64,000 nt of DNA from Tritrichomonas musculus (taxonomy: Eukaryota > Parabasalia > Tritrichomonadida > Tritrichomonadidae): positions 1,612,001-1,676,000 of the forward strand of contig JAPFFF010000004.1 in assembly GCA_039105265.1 (NCBI GenBank), written 5' to 3'. Below, piece after piece: positions 56,875 through 64,000 of the stretch. Every line of letters starts with the position of its first letter. Position 1 is the first letter of the stretch. The notes under the pieces are model-generated. The model was not told the DNA's origin. It saw only the letters and a list, made by a program, of their open reading frames with translations, and searched no databases. The position numbers and the translations under genes are program-made.

Positions 56875-57933
56875 TTAATGAGTCTCGTTAGTTTCATCAT
56901 ATTCACGAACAATTTTGAAGAAAGGATGTTGTAAAGCTTCTTCTGCAGTTATTCTCTCTTTATGATCTACATTCAACATTTTTTCAACTAAATCTATAGC
57001 ATTGGAGTCTCTAAATTTCTTTCTGTTATAAGGAATCAAATTCTGAAAAGGAACAGCAGGAACATTCTGATATTTTTCACGATCTGTCTTATGTATTTTG
57101 ACTCGATACTTGGCAGCCCAATCTAAAATAGCTTTTCCACCAACAACTTCAACAATTGAATCTAGTTGATGATCATTATCTCCACCATCAAATACATGTA
57201 ATTTTTGTGTAAGTAATTCAAGCAGCATTACACCAACTGACCAAATATCAAGTGAATAATCATAATATTCGTAATCAAGTAAAATTTCTGGAGACTTATA
57301 ATATCGTGTTGCCACGTGAACACTATACTTTCTCATTGGATGATAAAATTCAGCAAGACCCCAATCAGCTAATCTAACAACGTCACGAGGATTATTGCAT
57401 AATATATTGAGTGGTTTAACATCACGATGCATAATTCCCCTGCTATGAGTATATGCTAGTGCTTGTAAAACACGATAAGTATAAAACCGTGCATCATCTA
57501 ATGACATGTTCGAAAATAAGGTCCTCCATGGCATATTTTGAACAGCTTCAGTTACCATTGCAGGGATTCCTTCTTTACCGTCAATAACAATATCCATAAG
57601 TTTTAAAATATTCTTCTGTCCTTGAACTTCGGTTAATATTTTGAGCTCACGTCGAACACGGTCAGTATTTACTGGCTTCAATAATTTAATAGCGCAATTA
57701 TTTGTTCCATCCTGAAGAGCAAAAAATACATCTGAGTAACGGCCATCTCCAACCCATTCACATAAAGTATAACGGCTTATATCTCCAAACGAAGGATTCC
57801 ATGATCGAAATTTCCAATGTTCAGGCCCTAAATCAAGATTTGTATTGGTATAAATTTTCGATATATTTGGATGATTCGGATTGAATCTTCCATTGATACA
57901 TGCATTTGCAATATCAAATGGATCTGTAGTCAT
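56875..57933 (-). CDS. CSNK2A: Casein kinase 2 catalytic subunit alpha
   Basis: A 352-residue kinase of the CK2 alpha type. The diagnostic DWG (instead of DFG) occurs in LADWGLAEFYHP, followed by VATRYYKSPEILLDYEYYDYSLDIWSVG. ATP Lys lies in CAIKLLKPV and the Gly loop is VGDGRYSDVF. The catalytic loop is HRDVKPLN. The length is usual for the family (330-390). CK2 is constitutively active, prefers acidic sites and, with the beta subunit, acts in nucleus and cytoplasm. The basic stretch after the ATP site that binds acidic substrates is partly kept (LKPVNTDRVRRELK). ATCATTA lies just before the ATG, an initiator-like sequence. Confidence 0.96.
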   Translation of the reverse strand: MTTDPFDIANACINGRFNPNHPNISKIYTNTNLDLGPEHWKFRSWNPSFGDISRYTLCEWVGDGRYSDVFFALQDGTNNCAIKLLKPVNTDRVRRELKILTEVQGQKNILKLMDIVIDGKEGIPAMVTEAVQNMPWRTLFSNMSLDDARFYTYRVLQALAYTHSRGIMHRDVKPLNILCNNPRDVVRLADWGLAEFYHPMRKYSVHVATRYYKSPEILLDYEYYDYSLDIWSVGVMLLELLTQKLHVFDGGDNDHQLDSIVEVVGGKAILDWAAKYRVKIHKTDREKYQNVPAVPFQNLIPYNRKKFRDSNAIDLVEKMLNVDHKERITAEEALQHPFFKIVREYDETNETH

Positions 57934-58273
57934 TAATGATTTTTAAAAATAAAAACGATTAAAATTAATTGAAAAAAATTTGAAGATGTTAAAAAAAAAA
58001 TAACTAACAAATTATTTAATAAGTTTAATCATATAATCACTAAAAAAAGCGAAATGCAACCTCAATAACAACGTTTTATTGAATTGAATAAATTTTTGAA
58101 TAATTATAATCACTTTTTCTTAAGAATATTTCAAACTAATTGTGATTGTTTTAATAAAAATTGTGTATCCTTCTCAAACATTAACTGAAATATTTAAAAG
58201 TAGGTAATTTTAAATTATATTTATATAATATGAAGGAAAAATTCAATAAAATCAATCTAGTTTTATTCATTAA
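57934..58273. other. Intergenic spacer
   Basis: Upstream of CK2 and downstream of the C2 gene. A/T-rich, no feature seen. Confidence 0.55.
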
Positions 58274-60643
58274 TTATGCTTCATTATTTTGCTCCAACAT
58301 TAAAATATCATTTTCCAACTCTTCAATTTCTTGTTGAAGAGAAGTATTTTCTTCTTGAATCTTCTTTATCTCTCTTTTCAGCTTTAAGGGAGACCAATTT
58401 TCTGGATTTCTTGCTCTTTCGCGAAGTTTTTCTAATTCTTCATTATTTTTTGTTAATTTTAATACAATTATTTTTGATGAGGTTTCTTTTTTCTCAACAG
58501 GTGAAATAACTTTGTTCTGATATAATTTATCAGCTTCAATTTTAACATATCTAATAATTTCGTTTTTCTTATCTTCTATTTTTCTGTCTCTTTCTTCTTC
58601 TGTCTCTTCTTCTTCCTCTGCTTCTGTTTCTTGCATGTTAAAAGCTTCTTTAAGAAGGATCTTAAGTACATGTTCAAATCTTTCTTTCTTTTTCCTTGGT
58701 CTTGGTGAAGATTGCTTTCCTTGTTCTTCTTCAAAATATTCTTGATAGTATTCATCAAAGTCTTCTTCATTTTCTGCTATTTCTTCTTCAAGATTTTCAT
58801 TTTCTAGATTTGTGTTTGGTTGGCTTACATTGGAATGAACATCTTCCTGTTCATTATTATGTTGTTCAATTTCTTTTTCTGGATTAATATCTTTTTCTAT
58901 TGGTTCAATTTCATTTTCTAGCTCAGCTTCTTCCTCTTTTGATTCGATTCCATTGGTTGGCTCTACTTCATTTTCTGGTTGAATTTTGTTTATTGGCTCG
59001 TCTTCATTTGTTGGTTCTATTTCATCTTCTGGTTTGGCTTCTTCTTCTATTTCAACTTCATTTTCTGGTTCGGCTTCATTTGGTTTTTCAATTTCGATTT
59101 GTGGCTCTATTTCATTGGTTGGTTCTACTTCATTAGTTGGTTCAACTTCATTGGTTGGTTCTATTTCATTGATTGGTTCGACTTCATTAGTTGGTTCGAC
59201 TTCATTAGTTGGTTCTGTTTCATTGGTTGGTTCTGCTTCATTGGTTGGTTCTGCTTCATTGGTTGGTTCTGCTTCATTGGTTGGTTCGACTTCATTAGTT
59301 GGTTCGACTTCATTAGTTGGTTCGACTTCATTAGTTGGTTCGACTTCATTGGTTTGTTCGACTTCATTGGTTTGTTCGACTTCATTGGTTTGTTCGACTC
59401 CATTAGTTGGTTCGACTTCATTGGTTTGTTCGACTTCATTAGTTGGTTCGACTTCATTGGTTTGTTCGACTTCATTTTGTTGTTCTTCTTCTTGCTTTTG
59501 ATCATTCACTTGAGTAGTATCTTGTTCAGTCTCGTTATTTTGTTCAGGGATATTGTCTTCTTTTTGGACTTCGACTTCTGGCTGATTGTTTTGGTCAGTC
59601 GCATCTAGTTGATCTATTGATTCGTTTGATTCATCCAAGACGTCTACTTGATCATTTTCATCTTCTGAGAATTCTTCTGTTGGCGTGCATTCAATTGAAA
59701 GTTCCAACTGAGCTGAAGCCGATGAATCTTGGTTTGATTGAAGGTCGACTGTTATATTCTTCTTTTCTGTTATATCTGCTACTGTAAATGAACCTGTTGC
59801 AAGGACTTCGTTATCTGTATCCTGAGTTGAACGGCAAAGATTGGCTACAAATTTTGCCAATGATTGATCATTTGAATGAAAACGAAAAGCTTGATTCCAC
59901 GATGATGTGGAAGGATTCTTGATGACTTCTGTTTTAACTGTCTTGTTGTTTTCTGAGCTTGATAGTGTGCAGTACAATTCAGCTGATTCAAGTTCTGAGC
60001 TAATCTGGGGTAACTTTTCTGCATTTTTAACGCTAATAACAGTTACTGTAACAATAGCCATTTTTGTTAACATATCATCGCTCAAACTATCGTTTCCATC
60101 AATTAAATCGTCAATATTGATGTTAAGATCTGAGTCTTCTTTTGCACGTTTTCTTTGGACAGTGTTTTGTTGTTTGGCCTGGAATTCCTTTTGTTCAAGA
60201 CCAGCTTTATCAAATTCTGGAAGGTCAACTTCTATATCATCTTCAAACATATTTAATATATCTTCTAATTGCTTAACTTCTCCTTTTTTCGCGTGGAGGA
60301 TAAGGTGAAGTCGGCCACCATCAGAACCATCATACGATTTCAAATCAATCCATTTGTCAACGTCGGTGTCTAATTCAAGGTCAGATATAGATATGGTCGC
60401 ACTACCGATTTCGTTATCAAGGCCAGTTTTATCTCCATTTAAAAGTGTCACTTCGAGACTAGCATCGTCTCCTGATTCAAATTTAAAGCTTAGCTTGGCC
60501 GAATTCCATTGAGGAGGATTGGTCGATACTATGTCTGTTTCTTTCTGAGTATCAGATAATGGGGGATTCATTCGAACATATAAACTTGTTTCATCTTGAT
60601 TTGGAACATCGGCAGCTTCAATTACATCAATATCGCACTCCAT
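58274..60643 (-). CDS. Two-C2-domain protein with hexapeptide array and coiled coil
   Basis: A 789-residue protein. C2A spans about residues 1-115 (MECDIDVIEAADVPNQDETSLYVRM ... LEVTLLNGDKTG) and C2B about 193-315 (VTVTVISVKNAEKLPQISSELES, WNQAFRFHSND). Ca2+-binding Asp loops look incomplete, so lipid binding may be Ca2+-independent. Residues about 390-525 are a hexapeptide array (21 near-perfect E-P/Q-T-N-E-V units) that grades into a Glu-rich region. The last 190 residues are charged coiled coil (EELEKLREKARNPENWSP-like, EEIQEENTSLQQEIEEL). The protein is likely peripheral at a membrane or cytoskeleton, with the array as a flexible acidic spacer. No specific family recognised. Confidence 0.75.
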   Translation of the reverse strand: MECDIDVIEAADVPNQDETSLYVRMNPPLSDTQKETDIVSTNPPQWNSAKLSFKFESGDDASLEVTLLNGDKTGLDNEIGSATISISDLELDTDVDKWIDLKSYDGSDGGRLHLILHAKKGEVKQLEDILNMFEDDIEVDLPEFDKAGLEQKEFQAKQQNTVQRKRAKEDSDLNINIDDLIDGNDSLSDDMLTKMAIVTVTVISVKNAEKLPQISSELESAELYCTLSSSENNKTVKTEVIKNPSTSSWNQAFRFHSNDQSLAKFVANLCRSTQDTDNEVLATGSFTVADITEKKNITVDLQSNQDSSASAQLELSIECTPTEEFSEDENDQVDVLDESNESIDQLDATDQNNQPEVEVQKEDNIPEQNNETEQDTTQVNDQKQEEEQQNEVEQTNEVEPTNEVEQTNEVEPTNGVEQTNEVEQTNEVEQTNEVEPTNEVEPTNEVEPTNEVEPTNEAEPTNEAEPTNEAEPTNETEPTNEVEPTNEVEPINEIEPTNEVEPTNEVEPTNEIEPQIEIEKPNEAEPENEVEIEEEAKPEDEIEPTNEDEPINKIQPENEVEPTNGIESKEEEAELENEIEPIEKDINPEKEIEQHNNEQEDVHSNVSQPNTNLENENLEEEIAENEEDFDEYYQEYFEEEQGKQSSPRPRKKKERFEHVLKILLKEAFNMQETEAEEEEETEEERDRKIEDKKNEIIRYVKIEADKLYQNKVISPVEKKETSSKIIVLKLTKNNEELEKLRERARNPENWSPLKLKREIKKIQEENTSLQQEIEELENDILMLEQNNEA
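59108..59487 (-). repeat. 18-bp coding minisatellite, about 21 copies
   Basis: An 18-bp unit encodes EPTNEV/EQTNEV, with variants EA, ET, EI and GV. Twenty-one near-perfect copies can be counted, with flanking degenerate ones up to 58980. All frames stay open on both strands. Copy number is likely to vary between strains. Confidence 0.92.
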
Positions 60644-61004
60644 GATTTGAATTTTTTATTTCTATACACAAAACAAAAAATCTTCAGAAACTTATACCAG
60701 TCTATTTTCTCAATTTTTACGACATAAATATTATCAAAAATGTAAAATAAAAAGGCAAATATTTCATTCTAAAAATAAAAAATAACGTTTTTAATTTTGA
60801 AATAACCATTTAATTTAAAAACATGTCGTTTTACACCTGTGTTCTTTATTAAAGAAACAGAATCATAAAAATATTGATTTTATATTTTCATGTCGAATAA
60901 CAGGATAGTGTCCAAAAAAAAAAAAAAAAAAATATTCCTATCAGCAAAAGAACAAATAATGATTATTTTTTTTTTTTTTTAATATATAACAATCTTGAAA
61001 AATA
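60644..61004. other. Intergenic spacer with A and T runs
   Basis: Contains A17 near 60917 and T14 near 60968. No gene seen. Confidence 0.6.
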
Positions 61005-64000
61005 TTAAAATATTCTCCATGATAAGGTAATATTAGTATTAGTTACAGCAAATAAAATATAATTATCCTTCAAGTACAAGGAAGCAATATCATTACGCAT
61101 TGTTTCAAATTTATATTTTATTTCCAAAGAATTCATGGACAAAGCAATAATAGCTCCATTTTTTGTAAGTACAAAAGCATAATTTTTCTGAATTCCATCA
61201 AAGAAAGAAGTTAGAGTACAATCAATTATATAATCATCAATTTCAAGCTTCTCAATTAGAAATCCATTTGCTGAAAATAAAGAAGCCAAGCATTGTCCCA
61301 TTTCATAATTCTGAAATGTAATGAATGACGAATTGTCATTCATCACTTTTACAAGTGAAATTGGAGAATTCAGAGGGCATTCAATTGTTCTCAAAAAGTG
61401 GCATTTGTTATTCAAACAAAAAGTTGATAATTTGCCATCAGCATGGCCAGCGACAATAAATCTATTTTCGCTTAAATCAAGTGCTGTCATTTGATTTAAA
61501 TGGCCACGCATTAAAAATTTAAATTCAATTTCAATTTTATTTTTTGAGTCGCTATTTGGTCCGATACCATTGAAAATATTCCAAAACGAAATGATAGGAA
61601 TATTTTTATGGCCAATTATGAAATCATTATTTTTTTGTATGATGAAACCGATGTCAATTTCATCAACGAATCTCAAATAAGATTTAATTGTTGGTATTTG
61701 AGAATGAAATGAATTGAATTCAAACGATAAGCCATACATTTGAATCAATGACACTTTTCTCTTTTTTGGCTGGAATTTCTTGTGAGGATGAAAGACTGGA
61801 AACAGTTGAAATGGTGCCTGGCCACAATTAACAATCTGTGTTTGAAAAGCATTCAATAATTTTGGATTATCAGAAAATTGAGAAGGATTGAATGCAAACA
61901 CAATTTTCTGAAAGGTATTGAATTTTTCAATGGCCAACCTTCCTTCACGTCTGATACCCCAGACCAGATCTATCCATGAGTTGATTGTCCTACTGTCCAC
62001 CTCTGATTCCAGCATCTTCCGCAAGAATCGAACGTATTGAAAATGATTCTTCGCCCAATTTGGCACGAAGACGTCATTTATCACCCGCTTGTGGATAGGC
62101 GAGAGAGGGAAGTTGATTTTGTTAATGTTCATTAATATCTCAGGCATGAAGAAGAACTCGGGAACTAACTCAATTGCACTTCTGCTGTCTGGATTTGACA
62201 TCACTTGCAATGTCAATTCAAGCGACTGAAAAGTTCTATCGGCAGCGTCAAGTTTGCCATCTTGATGGTCAATTTCAAACGTTGTCGACGGCTCCAAACG
62301 AATAAGAAAGTAAAGCGCACTGCTGATGTTCGACAGGTAGCTTGAATAATGGTGCGGATCATTCTCAACAAGCTCGGTAAGATGGAAGTACTTCGCGCAC
62401 GATTCCTGCTGCTGCAAGGTCTGCGCAAAGAACGGCAGGCAAAGGTTACGTAACTGATATTGACTTTTTGAATGTATCAAAAATAAATCATTGAAATTTC
62501 TGATTTTCAATGTGGAAGGTTGGTTTTCAATGAGGTCTGTTTGATTGAACGAAAGGTCAATTTTATAGCTCGAATCACTCATGATGTCAGAAATTGAATG
62601 GGCTCTGTTCGGTCCACGATACTGGCTCATGCTGGTGGAGGATGTGAAGTGAAGTGGAATATTGAATGAGGACGATGGTGAACTGACAAACGACATCAGA
62701 ATCGAAGATGATTTCGAGGAGGAAAGTGGAACTGCGGGAGACGAATTGGTGGGCTTCAGCTGCGTGCGTAAGGCAAAAGGCAAAAGTGGTGAAGGTGTCA
62801 CTTTTGTGTCTTCTGAAGTAGAAGTCGTGGAAGCATCAATTTCAGAGATTTCAATTGATTCGCCTATCGAAGTGCGGTGCTGCGGATTCTCGCTCGCTTT
62901 TGCCATCTTCTTGCTGCTCAGCTCAAACGCTGGAGAGGACGACGCTTGGTCAATCGATGCAGCCCTTCGCTTTTGCCTTAAGCTCAAGTTTTCTACTTCG
63001 CTTGATTCTTGTATAACATCTTCTCTTTCATATTTTTCTTGTGCTTCTTGGTTTTCTTGTGTTTCTTGGTTTTCTTGTGTTTCTTGTGTTTCTTGAATTT
63101 CATGTGTTTCTTGGTTTTCTTGTGTTTCTTGAATTTCATGTGTTTCTTGGTTTTCTTGTGTTTCTTGAATTTCATGTGTTTCTTGAATTTCATGTGTTTC
63201 TTGAATTTCATGTGTTTCTTGAATTTCATGTGTTTCTTGAATTTCATGTGTTTCTTGGTTTTCTTGTGTTTCATGTGTTTCTTGGTTTTCTTGTGTTTCT
63301 TGGTTTTCTTGTGTTTCTTGGTTTTCTTGATTTAGTGGTGAGGTTTGTTCAGTTGTAATTTGTTCTTGTTGTTGGCATGCTTCAGTTTCCTCTTCGCATT
63401 TGTTAATTCCTGAGAAAACCCAAGGGAAGATGGGATACCTTGTGAAGTCCGACCACGACCTTCCGCTTATAAAGTTCAATTGAATGAGGTATTCAAAATT
63501 TGAGAGTAAACCGTTTTCCCACTGATTTGTGAGCAGTCTGAGATCGCTGAAGCTGTACTTATTGATGATCTTTATTTTCCTCTTTGCGAAGAATTTCTTA
63601 GTCTTTTCGACGAACACGTCGCGCATTGAAGATGTTTGAAACGCGAAAGAAAACAAATTCTCAAATTTGTCTTCAATTGCGAATCCCGACGGTTGGTGCA
63701 GATACTCATTCAAAATGATCTTTGAAATATTTTTGGTATTGAAAATCAATTCATCATTTTTAGATGGAAAATAAAATCTCAACTTTTTCTTTCTAACCGT
63801 CAAATGGCCCTCAATTGCTCTTACACCATAAAGGAAAGCGATTTCCTCTGAAAAAATAACGTCTTTTGAATGTGAAATTCCAACTTCATTAATAACGTCT
63901 TTCATGGTCAATTTAACCGTCGGTTGAGGCTCGTTGTACTTCTCAGACCATCTCTCAGAGTAGATGTTTTCGTAGGCTGGATTCGATGGGAATAAAATGC
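61005..64000 (-). CDS. PH-BEACH-WD40 protein, 5' end outside window
   Basis: The C-terminal 998 or so residues of a BEACH-family protein; the frame stays open to the right edge (text such as AYENIYSERWSEKYNEPQPT precedes the ATG at 63905), so the start lies beyond. Order: PH-like domain (EGHLTVRKKKLRFYFP to VFVEKTKKFF), BEACH start (LTNQWENGLLSNFEYLIQLN, FPWVFS), a roughly 290-residue insertion with a hexapeptide array, then the BEACH core (YFLIRLEPSTTFEI, LVPEFFFMPEILMN, NSWIDLVWGIRREG) and a WD40 part (ALDLSENRFIVAGHADGKLST). BEACH proteins act in vesicle traffic and autophagy as large scaffolds. The core has higher G+C content than the rest. Confidence 0.9.
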   Translation of the reverse strand, partial: ILFPSNPAYENIYSERWSEKYNEPQPTVKLTMKDVINEVGISHSKDVIFSEEIAFLYGVRAIEGHLTVRKKKLRFYFPSKNDELIFNTKNISKIILNEYLHQPSGFAIEDKFENLFSFAFQTSSMRDVFVEKTKKFFAKRKIKIINKYSFSDLRLLTNQWENGLLSNFEYLIQLNFISGRSWSDFTRYPIFPWVFSGINKCEEETEACQQQEQITTEQTSPLNQENQETQENQETQENQETHETQENQETHEIQETHEIQETHEIQETHEIQETHEIQETQENQETHEIQETQENQETHEIQETQETQENQETQENQEAQEKYEREDVIQESSEVENLSLRQKRRAASIDQASSSPAFELSSKKMAKASENPQHRTSIGESIEISEIDASTTSTSEDTKVTPSPLLPFALRTQLKPTNSSPAVPLSSSKSSSILMSFVSSPSSSFNIPLHFTSSTSMSQYRGPNRAHSISDIMSDSSYKIDLSFNQTDLIENQPSTLKIRNFNDLFLIHSKSQYQLRNLCLPFFAQTLQQQESCAKYFHLTELVENDPHHYSSYLSNISSALYFLIRLEPSTTFEIDHQDGKLDAADRTFQSLELTLQVMSNPDSRSAIELVPEFFFMPEILMNINKINFPLSPIHKRVINDVFVPNWAKNHFQYVRFLRKMLESEVDSRTINSWIDLVWGIRREGRLAIEKFNTFQKIVFAFNPSQFSDNPKLLNAFQTQIVNCGQAPFQLFPVFHPHKKFQPKKRKVSLIQMYGLSFEFNSFHSQIPTIKSYLRFVDEIDIGFIIQKNNDFIIGHKNIPIISFWNIFNGIGPNSDSKNKIEIEFKFLMRGHLNQMTALDLSENRFIVAGHADGKLSTFCLNNKCHFLRTIECPLNSPISLVKVMNDNSSFITFQNYEMGQCLASLFSANGFLIEKLEIDDYIIDCTLTSFFDGIQKNYAFVLTKNGAIIALSMNSLEIKYKFETMRNDIASLYLKDNYILFAVTNTNITLSWRIF
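63040..63325 (-). repeat. 18-bp coding repeat in BEACH insertion
   Basis: About 15 copies of an 18-bp-type unit encode mixed ETQENQ and ETHEIQ hexapeptides. The array sits inside the insertion in the BEACH domain. Copies vary between two or three forms in alternating order, so expansion went through higher-order units. Confidence 0.88.

Noticed and set aside
58979-59608. Antisense and alternate-frame ORFs (209, 171 and 114 aa) over the hexapeptide array
   Set aside because: Simple translations of the 18-bp unit (FIGW..., SLVGST..., MKSNQL...) without start context; shadows of the C2 protein gene.
63040-63325. CRISPR-like array
   Set aside because: Units are contiguous 18-bp coding repeats without unique spacers, in a eukaryotic gene.
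62993-63358. Repetitive ORFs of 93-108 aa in the BEACH repeat
   Set aside because: Pure repeat translations in wrong frames; not genes.
1-64000. tRNA or rRNA genes
   Set aside because: I scanned for B-box (GGTTCGANTCC-type) and conserved rRNA strings on both strands; the only GGTTCGA-like hits are in the 18-bp coding repeat.
1-64000. Ciliate or other altered genetic code
   Set aside because: TAA, TAG and TGA all end well-conserved proteins at the expected places, and conserved domains show no in-frame stops.

Overview
This window looks like nuclear DNA from an A+T-rich, intron-poor protist, most likely a parabasalid of the Tritrichomonas/Trichomonas kind. The clues are intron-free reading frames with very short 5' ends, long A/T runs between genes, TAA/TAG/TGA all used as stops, divergent eukaryotic core proteins (Sm F, eL37, AP-1 mu, CK2 alpha, a MED27-like subunit, a cullin), a flagellar coiled-coil protein, and DNA transposons with 8-bp target duplications. 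The species call is an inference.

Layout. 1-2.2 kb: 3' part of an unrecognised gene with a 33-bp tandem repeat, then Sm F. 2.7-14.1 kb (minus): a giant protein with three von Willebrand A-like domains; its 5' end is split over three frames. 14.1-16.1 kb: no gene, but two inverted-repeat elements, one with a near-perfect 8-9 bp target duplication. 16.1-21.5 kb: a cullin and a DDB1/SF3B3/CPSF160-family protein transcribed apart from a 96-bp spacer. 21.7-23.1 kb: an MBOAT acyltransferase. 23.7-29.1 kb: a mobile-element cluster holding a decayed P-element-like DNA transposon (23734-27078, TSD CTTTTAAC) and an ORF-less element (27539-29091, TSD GTAAAATA). 29.6-33.0 kb: a possible SAPS-type protein and an RCC1-repeat protein. 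33.0-38.4 kb: decayed coding sequence of unknown family, including two divergent charged genes with mirror-image leaders, and a small G+C-rich island.

38.4-64 kb is gene-dense: a small coiled-coil protein, two helical-repeat proteins, a CFAP210/CFAP45-like flagellar protein, MED27-like, a membrane protein, a three-RRM protein, an LRR protein with a dispersed ELASDETLP motif, an SNF1/MARK-like kinase, an F-BAR/SH3 protein, AP-1 mu, eL37, CK2 alpha, a two-C2-domain protein with a hexapeptide array, and a PH-BEACH-WD protein that runs off the right edge.

The genes do not form an operon-like pathway; they are mostly housekeeping (splicing, translation, transcription, ubiquitin ligation, membrane traffic, signalling). 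The only neighbours with a possible functional link are the cullin and the DDB1-like gene. No tRNA, rRNA or CRISPR array was found. Short in-frame repeats recur inside otherwise ordinary genes (33, 24 and 18 bp units).
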